Positions 1 to 9,212 are shown, counted from the stretch's first letter. The stretch: 14,508 nucleotides of DNA from JANMDR01 sp031376425 (GCA_031376425.1 JANMDR010000094.1:1-14508); one strand, 5' to 3'. The notes: generated from the sequence alone by a model not told the origin. A program made the numbers and translations.

Positions 1-3000
1 ACGTAGCCCCCGCTGTCACCATGACTGCACCCGGTGGCAACTATAATCCCGGTGCTATCACTCTTAGCGCCACCGCCACTGATAGTGACGGCAGCATCAG
101 CAAAGTTGAGCTCTATGTTGGCGTGGTTAAAGTAGCCGAAACCATGTCTGGTAGCGGCAATGTATTTAGCGCAACGTGGCCAAATGCCTTGGTAGGCGTA
201 TACAGCGTAACTGCTCGCGCCTACGATAATGTTAATGCGGTAACAGTTTCTAATGCGGTGACCGTAACTGTTGTTGCTGCGAACGTCGCCCCATCAGTCA
301 GCATGACGGCACCTACTGCCAACTACAACCCTGGTTCCATCACCCTCAGTGCCACCGCCACAGATAGTGACGGCAGCATCAGCAAAGTTGAGTTCTATGT
401 TGGCGTGGTTAAAGTAGCCGAAACCATGTCTGGTAGCGGCAATGTATTTAGCGCAACGTGGCCTAATGCCTTGGTAGGCGTATACAGCGTCACTGCTCGC
501 GCCTACGATAATGTGAGTGCGGTAACGGTTTCAAATGCGGTGACCGTAACCGTCGTCGCCGCCATTAACGTCCCGCCAACGGTAAGCGTTACCGCCCCTG
601 TAAGCGGCACGCGTCTACCCGGTGTTATTGCACTGAGCGCCAACGCAGCGGACAGCGATGGAACAATTACCCAAGTTCAATTTTTTGCTGATGCGGTATC
701 GCTTGGATTGGGCACCACAACTGGTAACGGTGTTTATACTGGAACATGGGCTAATGCACAGGTAGGGGTATACGCTGTAACTGCTAGAGCAACTGACAAT
801 ACGGGTGCTGTAACAATATCTACACCTATTAACGTAACCGTAGCCAACAATGTATTACCAACCGTAAGCCTCACCGCGCCAACAGCCACCGGCACCTATG
901 CACCGGGTTCGGTCACGATGAGCGCAACCGCAGCGGATAGCGACGGCACCGTTACCAAAGTACAATTTTTTGTTGGTGCAGTTAATGTCGCTGAATCGAC
1001 GACAAACGTTGGCGGTGTTTTCACAGCAACGTGGACTAACTCTCTAATTGGCTTGTATAACGTAACCGCTAAAGCCATTGATAATTCCTTGGGCGAGACT
1101 ATCTCAGCCCCTGTGGCGATAGTTGTTGGTGCACGTCCCACAGTGAGTTTAACCACGCCCGCGAACAATAGCACCGTACCTTCAGGAGCCGTAGCGTTAA
1201 GTGTAATGGCAGCAGATGCTGACGGTACTATTCAGCGCGTAGAGTTCTTTGTACGTGCAGTTAATGATACTGTCGCTATCAAGGTAGATACAGCAATGAC
1301 CGGCAGCGGTGGCGTGTATACGGCATCTTGGCCTAATGCACTCGTAGGCAACTATATTGTTACAGCAGTTGCGTATGACAATATTGGTGCATCCACCACA
1401 TCCGCACCGATAAACGTAACAGTTATCACCAATATATTGCCAACGGTAAGCGTAACCTCGCCAACAGCCACCGGCACCTATGCACCGGGTTCGGTTACCA
1501 TGAGCGCAACTGCAGCTGATAGCGACGGCACTGTCACAAAAGTACAATTCTTTGTTGGTGCAGTTAATGTCGCTGAGTCGACAACAAATGTCGGTGGCAC
1601 ATTCACCGCAACGTGGACCAACTCCCAAATTGGCTTATACAACGTTACTGCCAAAGCGATTGATAATTCTCTAGGCGAGACGATCTCAGCCCCTGTCGCG
1701 ATAGTCGTCGGTGCGCGCCCTACGGTAAGTTTGGCGTTACCAATAAACACTGTAATTTATGCGCCCGGCGCCATAGCGCTTCGTGCCAACGCTAGCGATA
1801 GTGACGGCAGCGTTCAGCGTGTGGAGTTCTTTGTACGCGCAGTCAATGATACTGTTTCTATAAATGTAGCTACTGCAATGACAGCTACCTCAGTCACCAA
1901 TGGTGTAGGCCAATATAACGCTTCTTGGCCTAATGCACTCGCAGGAAGCTATATTATTACCGCCGTTGCCTATGACAATATCGGCGCATCCACCACATCA
2001 GCATCGGTAACTATCCGTGTGAATGCTGCACCAACAGCAAGTATCACCGCCCCTGCAAATAACGCTATTTACACCACAATACCTGCCACCGTGGTGATCA
2101 ACGCAAGCGCAGCCGATGTTGATGGCACCATTACTAAAGTGGAAATTCTCAATAACACCGCTGTAATTGCAACCTTGATGACGGCGCCGTACACATTTAC
2201 TTGGACCAACGTTGCCTTGGGTAGCTATCCAATTAAAGCCAAAGCGTATGATAACGATGGTAAAACCACCACATCAGCTACGGTAAACGTTATTGTAAAC
2301 GCAGCACCAACTGTTACCATGAACGGCCCAGCAGCAAGCAGCGTTATCCCAGTGGGTACAGCAATTACGCTATCAGCGGATGCAGCCGATAGCAATGGAA
2401 CCATAAGCTCGGTGAAATTTTATCGCGGCGGAACCACGCTAATTGGCACAGGTGTTCGTCAAGGCACTACCAACACCTACACTTACAGCTGGACCAATGC
2501 CGCTGCGGGTAGCTATCTAGTAACCGCAATTGCAATTGATAACAACACCACAAGTACTACTTCAGCCGAGCGGGCATTTAGAGTAAATGCGGCGCCAACC
2601 GTAAGTTTAACCGCACCAGCCAATAACGCTGCCTATAACAGCCCCGCCAGCGTAACTATTACCGCCACAGCGGCAGACGCTGGTGGTGGAACGATCAGCA
2701 AAGTAGAAATCTTAAATGGAAGCACGGTTATCGCCACGCTCACCACAGCGCCTTATACCTATGTATGGCCTAACGTAGGTGGGGGAACGTATTCGATTAC
2801 GGCGAAAGCTTACGATAATGATGACGTAACAATAGCATCCGCCGCTAGAACTATCATAGTGAATGCGTCGCCAACCGTAGCCCTAACAGCACCTGCTAGT
2901 AACACGGCCTTTGCAATGTCCGCACCAATCACTTTAAGCGCAACGGCCAATGACAGTAATGGCACTATAGCGTCGGTGAAATTTTATCGTGGTGGAACCA

Positions 3001-6000
3001 CCTTAATAGGTACAGGGGTGAAGCAGGGCACAACGAATGTTTACACATATACATGGGCTAATGCTGCTAATGGCCCATATTCGCTAACCGCAAGTGCGAC
3101 TGATAATACAGGTGCAATCACGGTAACTACAGCGACCGTAATTACGGTAGGACTAGTGGTCAGCATAACTGAACCGCCAAACAATACAGTTATTGTTATG
3201 CCCGCGGGCCCATTGCCCCCTGTAACGAACGTACCTGTAACACCTCTACCTGCAACCGTTCCGCTTACCGCAAAAGTTATGGGTAACGCCAGTGCAGTAA
3301 ATACCGTTAAATTTTATAAGGGCTCAGTTTCTGCAGTCAATGAAATTGCAATAGGTACAAAGCAAGGGAATACTGAAACCTATAACGCAACATGGTCAAA
3401 CGTGGAAGCAGGGTCTTATTCTATTATTGCGCAAGCGACGACATCGAGTGGAACAGCGCAAGGAATGGCGAATACGAAGGTTGATCCTGAAATGTGCAGC
3501 GGTGCAGATTTTACGATGTCCGAACCTTCGATGTACGTAACTCGAGTTTATGGCTTGCCCGTGGGAACAACAAAATTTAAGGTATACGCTTATAACGTGC
3601 CAGCAATCTACGCTGATAAGGGGACATATCCTAATAGCGAGATTTATTTTAATACTTATTGGATTCATCCGGTAAACGGGAATCGAGACCTTGTATCTTA
3701 CACAGGTACCCAAATTCCAAATACGAATACATGGGTTGCTGAAATTGATTTAAGTAATCACCAACCCCCTGGTGCTCAATATGCAGAATTTCACACAGAT
3801 GTATCTATGTGGAAGAATAGGTCGGATGCTTCAACCGCCAAGGGATGTATGGGTTTGGCATGGCGTCGTAATATTATTAGTATCACATCACCCACGGGTA
3901 CAGGTGTGCCGGGTGATATTGATATTGAAGCAACTGTGTTGGATACTACTGGTATTACACAGCTTGGGTTTTATGTGGGCGAGGCTCAAGTTAGATTAGT
4001 CCCGATAAATGCCGGCGTAAACGGTAAATATACTGGAGTTTGGGAGGGGGCACTGGCTGGTTCGTACCTTCTAACTGTTCGACCCTTTAATGTAAATACA
4101 GAGATAGGCCCGCGGTCACCGACTGTAAGTTTTGTCGTCGACGATGTTCCGACTGTTTCTCTTGCGGCGAAATCCGCAGGTTTGGGTACGGGTATTGATC
4201 TGAAGGCAAGTGCGAACGCTGTAGGCGGTACGATAACGAAAGTAGAAATTTATAATCGTTTGCCAAGCGGAACTTATGCCGTAGCGCCATTGGCAACACT
4301 TACAGCAGCGCCGTTTATTTATCGTTGGCTTAACACACCGGTTGGTACCCACACCTTTCAGGCGAAGCTACATAGCACTAACACGCTGTCGCAAACAGTA
4401 TTAACGCAATCTACTGAGCAAACCGTACAGATCAAAGCGCTAACATTTGTTGCCGATCCGATTAGCGTAAATGAACCAGCTGTGATTAAGACATGGAATT
4501 TCGCTAATTTTAATGATGTCAGCGATCCGAACCCGATGATTGTATGGAACAGAACTTGGGACTACACTCCTACGGTTATGCGCGAACCTCTTCAGTCAGG
4601 ACAGTACATCCATAAAGCTTGGTGGTGTTCAGGCTACGGGGTGGGTGATTCGATAAAATACGCGGAAACGCTAGGCGATCCTCAGTCAGCCGGTAGCTGG
4701 GGCAATCCAACGGTTGCATCAACTGTAGCTTTCCAGCAAGTTTTACCAGCGATTACTCCACCGCCAATCATGAGAGATGCGAATAACGTCGAAATAATTC
4801 CAGCAACGTTTGATTCAAGAAACCTTTGTGACCCGAGTGTGATAAAAGTTGCTTCTGAATACTACATGTACTATGGCGCTGGCAGACATGTGCCTCATCC
4901 GCAAAAAGAGATACCTGAGGTTAAGTCCGGTGATATTGTAATAACACCAGCATTACCCGCAATACCAGGACCTGATGACTACACCAGAATAGGCGTAGCA
5001 AAAAGTACAGATGGTGGCCAAACATTCCAGCCACTTCTTGGCAGAAGACCTTTTATAGTCAACTATAGCGTAAGGCCAAATGATTCTGGCGAACCTGGAG
5101 ATCTCAGTTATGGTGCTGGACAGCCATCAATAACCACGGCACCTGTAATTGCAGATGGCATTCAGACGTGGAAGTATTTTATGTTTTATACGGATACTAC
5201 TGGTCCCGACGGAAGCGGAGTGTATGCGGTTCGCTCCATCGATCCAACTTTTCAAGGCGACGTTGAACAGTATGTAATGTTGAATGGTGTTGAAAAATGG
5301 GAGAAGCTTGGACCAAAGCGGAAGTGGTGCAAAGCGGCGATGAGTAACCCGCCTAACCCCCTTTTACCAATTATGGATCTTGCAGGTAGAACGCGTGCGG
5401 GTACAATGTGGTTGGATGACAGTGAGGCGGTTTGTCCAGAAACTGATAGAACGGTAATCGCAGCATCACCAAACGCACGTCGGGTATTGGCGTCGCTAGC
5501 ACCGCTAACCGTGGCGAACGTAGCAGAGACCATCTCGCTGGATTGGCAGTTCGTCAATCTTGCCGGTAGTGAAGGGTTTATTGTTGCTCGACCGGCAGAA
5601 AGGTTCACTAAGTTTAACTACTTCCGTTTTATTGATGATAAGTTCGTTCCAACAATCGTTGAAGGTTCAGTTGAGAAGCGTTTTTTTGATGGCCCGGGCT
5701 TAGTTTCTAATCCAGACAGGCATTCCGTGTTTACATCAACTCCAACGCAAAACACCGATGGAAGTTATAATTTTGAGATGAAATTGGATTTTATGGTCGG
5801 CTACGTTGATGAACCAACAAGTGGATTTACTGAAGGCAGATGCCATAGCGATTTTTATATTGGTAATGGTAACTATTTGGATTTCTCGACAGCACCTCTC
5901 CCGCAACGCGGCGATAATAGTGCGCCGGATAGAAATCTTCAAGGAGTAGAATATAAAATCGCTCCTGCACGGGGTATAACTGACAGTTTGTGCACCATCA

Positions 6001-6065
6001 ACAAATTGATCAGTCCTTGGAGTTGGGATTTGGTTTATCGAAGGTCTAGATTGAAGTCGAATTGA
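1..6065 (+). CDS. Giant secreted/surface Ig-repeat protein with C-terminal beta-propeller-like region (5' partial)
   Basis: The frame is open through the left edge: the first complete codon is at 3 and reads as repeat sequence (VAPAVTMTAP), so the apparent ATG at 21 is internal and the real start and any signal peptide lie outside. Counting from position 3, 2020 residues are visible. Residues 1-1161 are twelve Ig-like repeats of about 92-112 aa with the Big_7-type pattern PTVSLTAP, then ATAxDSDGT, VxFF/VEIL, a W-N turn and YDN near the end. Residues 1162-1290 are a different module with Cys 1165 and Cys 1282. Residues 1291-1478 are two more divergent Ig-like units. Residues 1479-2020 look like a beta-propeller: CDPSVIKV...YYMYY resembles a GH43 first blade, and STDGGQTF matches a sialidase Asp-box. 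This region has six Cys, fitting export. No LPXTG motif or RTX nonapeptides are seen. A role in adhesion or binding/processing of glycans is inference; the enzymatic activity is not established. Confidence 0.85.
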   Translation, partial: VAPAVTMTAPGGNYNPGAITLSATATDSDGSISKVELYVGVVKVAETMSGSGNVFSATWPNALVGVYSVTARAYDNVNAVTVSNAVTVTVVAANVAPSVSMTAPTANYNPGSITLSATATDSDGSISKVEFYVGVVKVAETMSGSGNVFSATWPNALVGVYSVTARAYDNVSAVTVSNAVTVTVVAAINVPPTVSVTAPVSGTRLPGVIALSANAADSDGTITQVQFFADAVSLGLGTTTGNGVYTGTWANAQVGVYAVTARATDNTGAVTISTPINVTVANNVLPTVSLTAPTATGTYAPGSVTMSATAADSDGTVTKVQFFVGAVNVAESTTNVGGVFTATWTNSLIGLYNVTAKAIDNSLGETISAPVAIVVGARPTVSLTTPANNSTVPSGAVALSVMAADADGTIQRVEFFVRAVNDTVAIKVDTAMTGSGGVYTASWPNALVGNYIVTAVAYDNIGASTTSAPINVTVITNILPTVSVTSPTATGTYAPGSVTMSATAADSDGTVTKVQFFVGAVNVAESTTNVGGTFTATWTNSQIGLYNVTAKAIDNSLGETISAPVAIVVGARPTVSLALPINTVIYAPGAIALRANASDSDGSVQRVEFFVRAVNDTVSINVATAMTATSVTNGVGQYNASWPNALAGSYIITAVAYDNIGASTTSASVTIRVNAAPTASITAPANNAIYTTIPATVVINASAADVDGTITKVEILNNTAVIATLMTAPYTFTWTNVALGSYPIKAKAYDNDGKTTTSATVNVIVNAAPTVTMNGPAASSVIPVGTAITLSADAADSNGTISSVKFYRGGTTLIGTGVRQGTTNTYTYSWTNAAAGSYLVTAIAIDNNTTSTTSAERAFRVNAAPTVSLTAPANNAAYNSPASVTITATAADAGGGTISKVEILNGSTVIATLTTAPYTYVWPNVGGGTYSITAKAYDNDDVTIASAARTIIVNASPTVALTAPASNTAFAMSAPITLSATANDSNGTIASVKFYRGGTTLIGTGVKQGTTNVYTYTWANAANGPYSLTASATDNTGAITVTTATVITVGLVVSITEPPNNTVIVMPAGPLPPVTNVPVTPLPATVPLTAKVMGNASAVNTVKFYKGSVSAVNEIAIGTKQGNTETYNATWSNVEAGSYSIIAQATTSSGTAQGMANTKVDPEMCSGADFTMSEPSMYVTRVYGLPVGTTKFKVYAYNVPAIYADKGTYPNSEIYFNTYWIHPVNGNRDLVSYTGTQIPNTNTWVAEIDLSNHQPPGAQYAEFHTDVSMWKNRSDASTAKGCMGLAWRRNIISITSPTGTGVPGDIDIEATVLDTTGITQLGFYVGEAQVRLVPINAGVNGKYTGVWEGALAGSYLLTVRPFNVNTEIGPRSPTVSFVVDDVPTVSLAAKSAGLGTGIDLKASANAVGGTITKVEIYNRLPSGTYAVAPLATLTAAPFIYRWLNTPVGTHTFQAKLHSTNTLSQTVLTQSTEQTVQIKALTFVADPISVNEPAVIKTWNFANFNDVSDPNPMIVWNRTWDYTPTVMREPLQSGQYIHKAWWCSGYGVGDSIKYAETLGDPQSAGSWGNPTVASTVAFQQVLPAITPPPIMRDANNVEIIPATFDSRNLCDPSVIKVASEYYMYYGAGRHVPHPQKEIPEVKSGDIVITPALPAIPGPDDYTRIGVAKSTDGGQTFQPLLGRRPFIVNYSVRPNDSGEPGDLSYGAGQPSITTAPVIADGIQTWKYFMFYTDTTGPDGSGVYAVRSIDPTFQGDVEQYVMLNGVEKWEKLGPKRKWCKAAMSNPPNPLLPIMDLAGRTRAGTMWLDDSEAVCPETDRTVIAASPNARRVLASLAPLTVANVAETISLDWQFVNLAGSEGFIVARPAERFTKFNYFRFIDDKFVPTIVEGSVEKRFFDGPGLVSNPDRHSVFTSTPTQNTDGSYNFEMKLDFMVGYVDEPTSGFTEGRCHSDFYIGNGNYLDFSTAPLPQRGDNSAPDRNLQGVEYKIAPARGITDSLCTINKLISPWSWDLVYRRSRLKSN
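3..569 (+). repeat. Near-identical tandem Ig units R1 and R2
   Basis: R1 (3-284) and R2 (285-569) encode almost the same domain. Over the stretch from the DSDG motif to the YDN motif the DNA differs at only a few positions (for example CTC/TTC, CCA/CCT, GTA/GTC), several of them synonymous. This indicates a recent duplication or ongoing gene conversion. The array may continue to the left of the window. Confidence 0.85.
852..2024 (+). repeat. Two-domain super-repeat: R4-R5 duplicated as R6-R7
   Basis: R4 (852-1133) and R6 (1434-1715) are nearly identical Ig units, sharing TATGTYAPGSVTMSATAADS and VGAVNVAESTTNVGG. R5 (1134-1433) and R7 (1716-2024) are partners sharing VEFFVRAVNDTV and AVAYDNIGASTTSA. 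The duplicated unit is therefore a pair of domains of about 195-200 aa, not a single domain. R5/R7 are more diverged from each other than R4/R6, and R7 carries a small insertion. Confidence 0.8.
2025..3149 (+). repeat. Two-domain super-repeat: R8-R9 duplicated as R10-R11
   Basis: R8 (2025-2300) and R10 (2589-2864) share KVEILN...VIATL.TAPYT and AKAYDND. R9 (2301-2588) and R11 (2865-3149) share SVKFYRGGTTLIGTGV.QGTTN. This is a second two-domain unit duplicated in tandem, older than the R4-R7 event judging by the higher divergence. Confidence 0.8.
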
Positions 6066-6186
6066 TTGGAGATACAGCAGTCGTGAACAAATTTAGGAAA
6101 AAGTGCTGTTTTGCGTAACTTCGGAATGCAAGCAGACGTCCTCCCCTAATCACGGTATCCCAAACCTCTAAAACTATTTCAATCCT

Positions 6187-6257
6187 GCAACAGCAGATGC
6201 TACTATTTGACTTTCCACGTTTTCACTGGAGTTAATATGAAGCATCTGCTGGTTGCA
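6187..6257 (+). promoter_or_regulatory. Long potential hairpin presenting the start codon of the beta-helix gene
   Basis: The left arm GCAACAGCAGATGCT (6187-6201) pairs with AGCATCTGCTGgTTGC (6241-6256): 11 consecutive base pairs, one bulged G at 6252, then 4 more, plus T6186-A6257. The 39-base loop (6202-6240) contains the GGAG ribosome binding site (6228-6231) and the ATG (6237-6239); the stem begins one base after the ATG. In mRNA such a stem would lie in the ribosome footprint and could reduce initiation. The complementarity is directly visible; a regulatory role is inference. A protein-binding DNA dyad is an alternative. Confidence 0.5.
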
Positions 6258-9188
6258 TTTAAAAGTGTAATTTCTCTTGCTGCATTTAGCGCTACGTGTG
6301 CGATGGCGGCTACATTCAATCTATCCCCCGGTGGTAATTTAAATCTAGCTATTGAAAATGCCTCTCCCGGTGACACTATTTTGTTGTCACCCGGTACCTA
6401 CACTCCGCAATCCACGCTTTATATTTCTGGTGCCGCTGCCCAATTTTTTTGGCTAACCAAAGCGGTCACCGTGATGGGTACTGGCGGTGCGGGGGCTACG
6501 ATATTAAATGCTAATCCTTCGGGTGGCGGTTTGTTTTATGGCTTGTGGGTGCGGCCAATAAATACGCTGGTGGGGGGCACGCTTACGGCTTCTATTCCCT
6601 CGGGTGCGGTGCTTGATGGGGTGACAATTAATTCTCCCCTTGGTGGCATCGTTGTATCGGATCCTGAAGGCTCCACGGTTGGTGGGATTCGTAATGTGCA
6701 AATTCGCAATACCATCATTAATTCCGATACCTCAGGTTCACTTAATAGCGTTGATGGTATTGTGTTGCAAGCGGTAACTGATAGCGTGATTGATAATGTC
6801 ACCGTGAATAAAAGCGCGAGTGTTGGCATTAATATTGCCAATTCATCCCGCAATATCGTGATGAATTCGCGGGTAAATGATGTGCGGCTTACCCATGCCA
6901 TTGTGTTGATTGGGGGCAGCAATAATCAATTGCTAAACAATACAGTGGTTAAAGCGGCACGGCACGCTATTGCGGTTAAAAACTCAAACTATGCGCGGGT
7001 TGAGGGCAATACCGTTAGCGGCTATTTTGATGAAGGTATTAACTTTACTGATTCAAGCAGTTTCGGCAGCATCGTACACAATACCACTGAGGCTGATGCC
7101 TATCGATTTTCACCTACTATTCCAGCCAATAAAAGCCGAAAAGATGGCGTTGGTTTCTGGCTAAATTGCGGTTCTAACGCGAATTATCTTGCGGGCAATT
7201 ACACACGTGGTGCGCCAGAAGTAGGGGTTGCGGTGTATGCGTCAAGCAATAATTATATTCTTGGTAATGTTGTAACTGAAAACTTACAGGGCGGAATATT
7301 AACCCGCAATTTACGCGATTTTTGTGATCCCGCTATTGCCAGTGCTTCTAGCGTAACTGACTACAACGTATTGCACCGCAATTCAACAACCTATCAAGAA
7401 CAAGGCGGTGGTATTCTCGCTAAAGGTAGCAGTACCAACAACGATATCGCCTTTAACTATATATCAAGCATCAATCCACTGGGTCAAAAACTCGTCACAG
7501 CGGCGGGTACCGGTGGGTTTACGTTGGACAATACTGCATCTAATAAAATATACGTAAATACGGTTTTTGATTCCATTTATGCCGCAAATGCATCTGGTAC
7601 TTTTCCGGGCACCCAGTTTTTCCGTAATCGTTTTGTAAAAACGAACGAGCTCGTTATAACCAATACCGGCACTATTAAGATTGATGATGAATTTGCGGTG
7701 GGCGGTAATTTTTGGGATGCCCCCGGTATCTCTGGTAATCCTGGCCCCAACATAACGCCCTATTCCAAAATTACCGTACAAGACACCAATGGTGTTGTCG
7801 TGCCGTCAAGCGGCATTGTTGATCGCTATCCGTATGCCCTAGAAAATTTTGGGCGCGGCTATGACGCGACCATCAAATTCCCCAAAGCTGGGGCTGTTAT
7901 TGCCGCTGGCCGTCGCGCACGTATTGAGTGGCATTCTGATGCTTGTACCTACGTAAATGTTATCTATAACGCCGGTGGTCCTACAGCGCTAATAATTGCG
8001 AGCAAGGTTCCTAATACTGGTTATTACACTTGGAATGTACCAACGTCTTTAGCGCCAAGTAGTGCCTATATTGCCGGGGTAGAGTGTTTAACAAGTAGCG
8101 GTGCATCTACCGGGGTATTTAAGTATTCGCCGCCCTTTACAATCGCCAACAATACGTTGACATTGCTTGCTCCGCACGGTGCGCATGTGGCTGATGCGGG
8201 TTCTACCATGCGTGTGGCTTGGCGCAAAACGGATTCAACGGCGAACGTTAATGTTTTCTTATCCTATAGCGGTGGTGCTGAAACTTTAATGGCATCTACA
8301 TCAGTTAATCCTTTTGTAGATATCGTTTTGCCTAATGTAACAACGGATACAGCACGTATTCGTATTTCAAACGCTACAGGGCAAGATGGCACTGACGGTT
8401 ATTTCTCAATTCGTCGCAGCGGCGCAACGGGCTTAGTCACCTCAATTAGTGCTAACCAGAATATTCAAATCGGCTATGTACACAATTTAACGTGGGCATC
8501 AGTGAGCGGCGCAACTACGGTTGATTTGGCATTCTGGGATGGTGCAGCCTACCGCAATATCATTCAAAATTTGGCTGACCGTGGTAGCTATTCTTGGTTT
8601 GTACAGGAAGTAGGAACCAACGATTCAAAAGTGCGCGTGACCTTTAAGGGTTCTACAGGTGCTGTGCTTTCCACTGTAGAAAGCGCCACCATGAACATTG
8701 TTTATCGTACCGATACGGGTGTTTTGCAAACGCGCTACCGCTTATTTAATCTTAATACGCGTGAACATTTATATACCAGTGATTTAAACGAATATACCGT
8801 TCTGGGAGGTTTTGCGGATTGGAAAGCCGAAGGCCCATCAATGAAAACCTATTCCAGTTTAAACACCATCGGCGGCGTGAAGCTGCGGCCATATTATCGC
8901 TTGTTTAATATGACCACTAGGTTGCATTATTGGACTATTGATCGTGCCGATTACTTTAACAAGCGCGCTTCGCCCGCTACATGGAATCAAGAAGGGGTAG
9001 ATGGTTATATCCTGCCGTCGCAAGTGAGCGGTACAGTGCCGCTTTACCGTATTTATTTCGCACCATTGGATAAGTTTCTGTGGACCGTTGATGCCAATGA
9101 GTATACGTTCTTGACCACCAGCGCAGGCTGGACTGTGGCAGGCGTACCAGGATTGCCACCGGGTGTAGAAGGGTACGTGTACCAGTAG
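6237..9188 (+). CDS. Secreted right-handed beta-helix (NosD-like) protein with Ig/KNH-like domains and C-terminal DUF5648-like repeats
   Basis: 983 aa. I chose the ATG at 6237 because GGAG lies 5 bases upstream and it gives a clean signal peptide (MKHLLVAFKSVISL..., cut near AMA-A, residue 24-25); an in-frame TTG at 6207 would add ten residues before it. Residues about 26-530 are a parallel beta-helix: an opening like pectate-lyase/DUF1565 proteins (LNLAIENASPGDTILLSPGTY), many NxI/V turns, and a NosD-like end (GGNFWD...DRYPYALENFGRG). Residues about 540-820 hold two or three Ig-like units resembling the KNH/Ser-Thr-rich family (ARIEWHSD..., MRVAWRKTD...). Residues about 830-983 contain three repeats of the YRLFNxxTxxHxYTxDxxEY...W...G type (DUF5648-like). 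Beta-helices of this kind are often polysaccharide lyases, epimerases or sugar binders, but I see no catalytic signature that decides. It starts 171 bases after the giant Ig-protein gene and may act on the same extracellular polymer (inference). Confidence 0.85.
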   Translation: MKHLLVAFKSVISLAAFSATCAMAATFNLSPGGNLNLAIENASPGDTILLSPGTYTPQSTLYISGAAAQFFWLTKAVTVMGTGGAGATILNANPSGGGLFYGLWVRPINTLVGGTLTASIPSGAVLDGVTINSPLGGIVVSDPEGSTVGGIRNVQIRNTIINSDTSGSLNSVDGIVLQAVTDSVIDNVTVNKSASVGINIANSSRNIVMNSRVNDVRLTHAIVLIGGSNNQLLNNTVVKAARHAIAVKNSNYARVEGNTVSGYFDEGINFTDSSSFGSIVHNTTEADAYRFSPTIPANKSRKDGVGFWLNCGSNANYLAGNYTRGAPEVGVAVYASSNNYILGNVVTENLQGGILTRNLRDFCDPAIASASSVTDYNVLHRNSTTYQEQGGGILAKGSSTNNDIAFNYISSINPLGQKLVTAAGTGGFTLDNTASNKIYVNTVFDSIYAANASGTFPGTQFFRNRFVKTNELVITNTGTIKIDDEFAVGGNFWDAPGISGNPGPNITPYSKITVQDTNGVVVPSSGIVDRYPYALENFGRGYDATIKFPKAGAVIAAGRRARIEWHSDACTYVNVIYNAGGPTALIIASKVPNTGYYTWNVPTSLAPSSAYIAGVECLTSSGASTGVFKYSPPFTIANNTLTLLAPHGAHVADAGSTMRVAWRKTDSTANVNVFLSYSGGAETLMASTSVNPFVDIVLPNVTTDTARIRISNATGQDGTDGYFSIRRSGATGLVTSISANQNIQIGYVHNLTWASVSGATTVDLAFWDGAAYRNIIQNLADRGSYSWFVQEVGTNDSKVRVTFKGSTGAVLSTVESATMNIVYRTDTGVLQTRYRLFNLNTREHLYTSDLNEYTVLGGFADWKAEGPSMKTYSSLNTIGGVKLRPYYRLFNMTTRLHYWTIDRADYFNKRASPATWNQEGVDGYILPSQVSGTVPLYRIYFAPLDKFLWTVDANEYTFLTTSAGWTVAGVPGLPPGVEGYVYQ

Positions 9189-9212
9189 CTTTTCACTTTC
9201 AGTAGCAATAAT

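Noticed and set aside
21..23. ATG at 21 as the start of the Ig-repeat protein
   Set aside because: The same frame is open to position 3 and reads as repeat sequence (VAPAVT), so this Met is internal to a repeat.
896..1750. Antisense reading frames 896-1174, 1197-1628 and 1478-1750 on the minus strand
   Set aside because: They mirror the duplicated Ig repeats (the first and third are near copies of each other for that reason), and no domain or ribosome binding site supports them.
3..3149. CRISPR or non-coding tandem array
   Set aside because: The repeats are about 280-310 bases, continuous, in frame and encode Ig domains; there are no spacers.
6074..6109. ACAGCA...TGCTGT as a terminator for the giant Ig-protein gene
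   Set aside because: Only 6 base pairs with a 24-base loop and no proper T-run; too weak to call.
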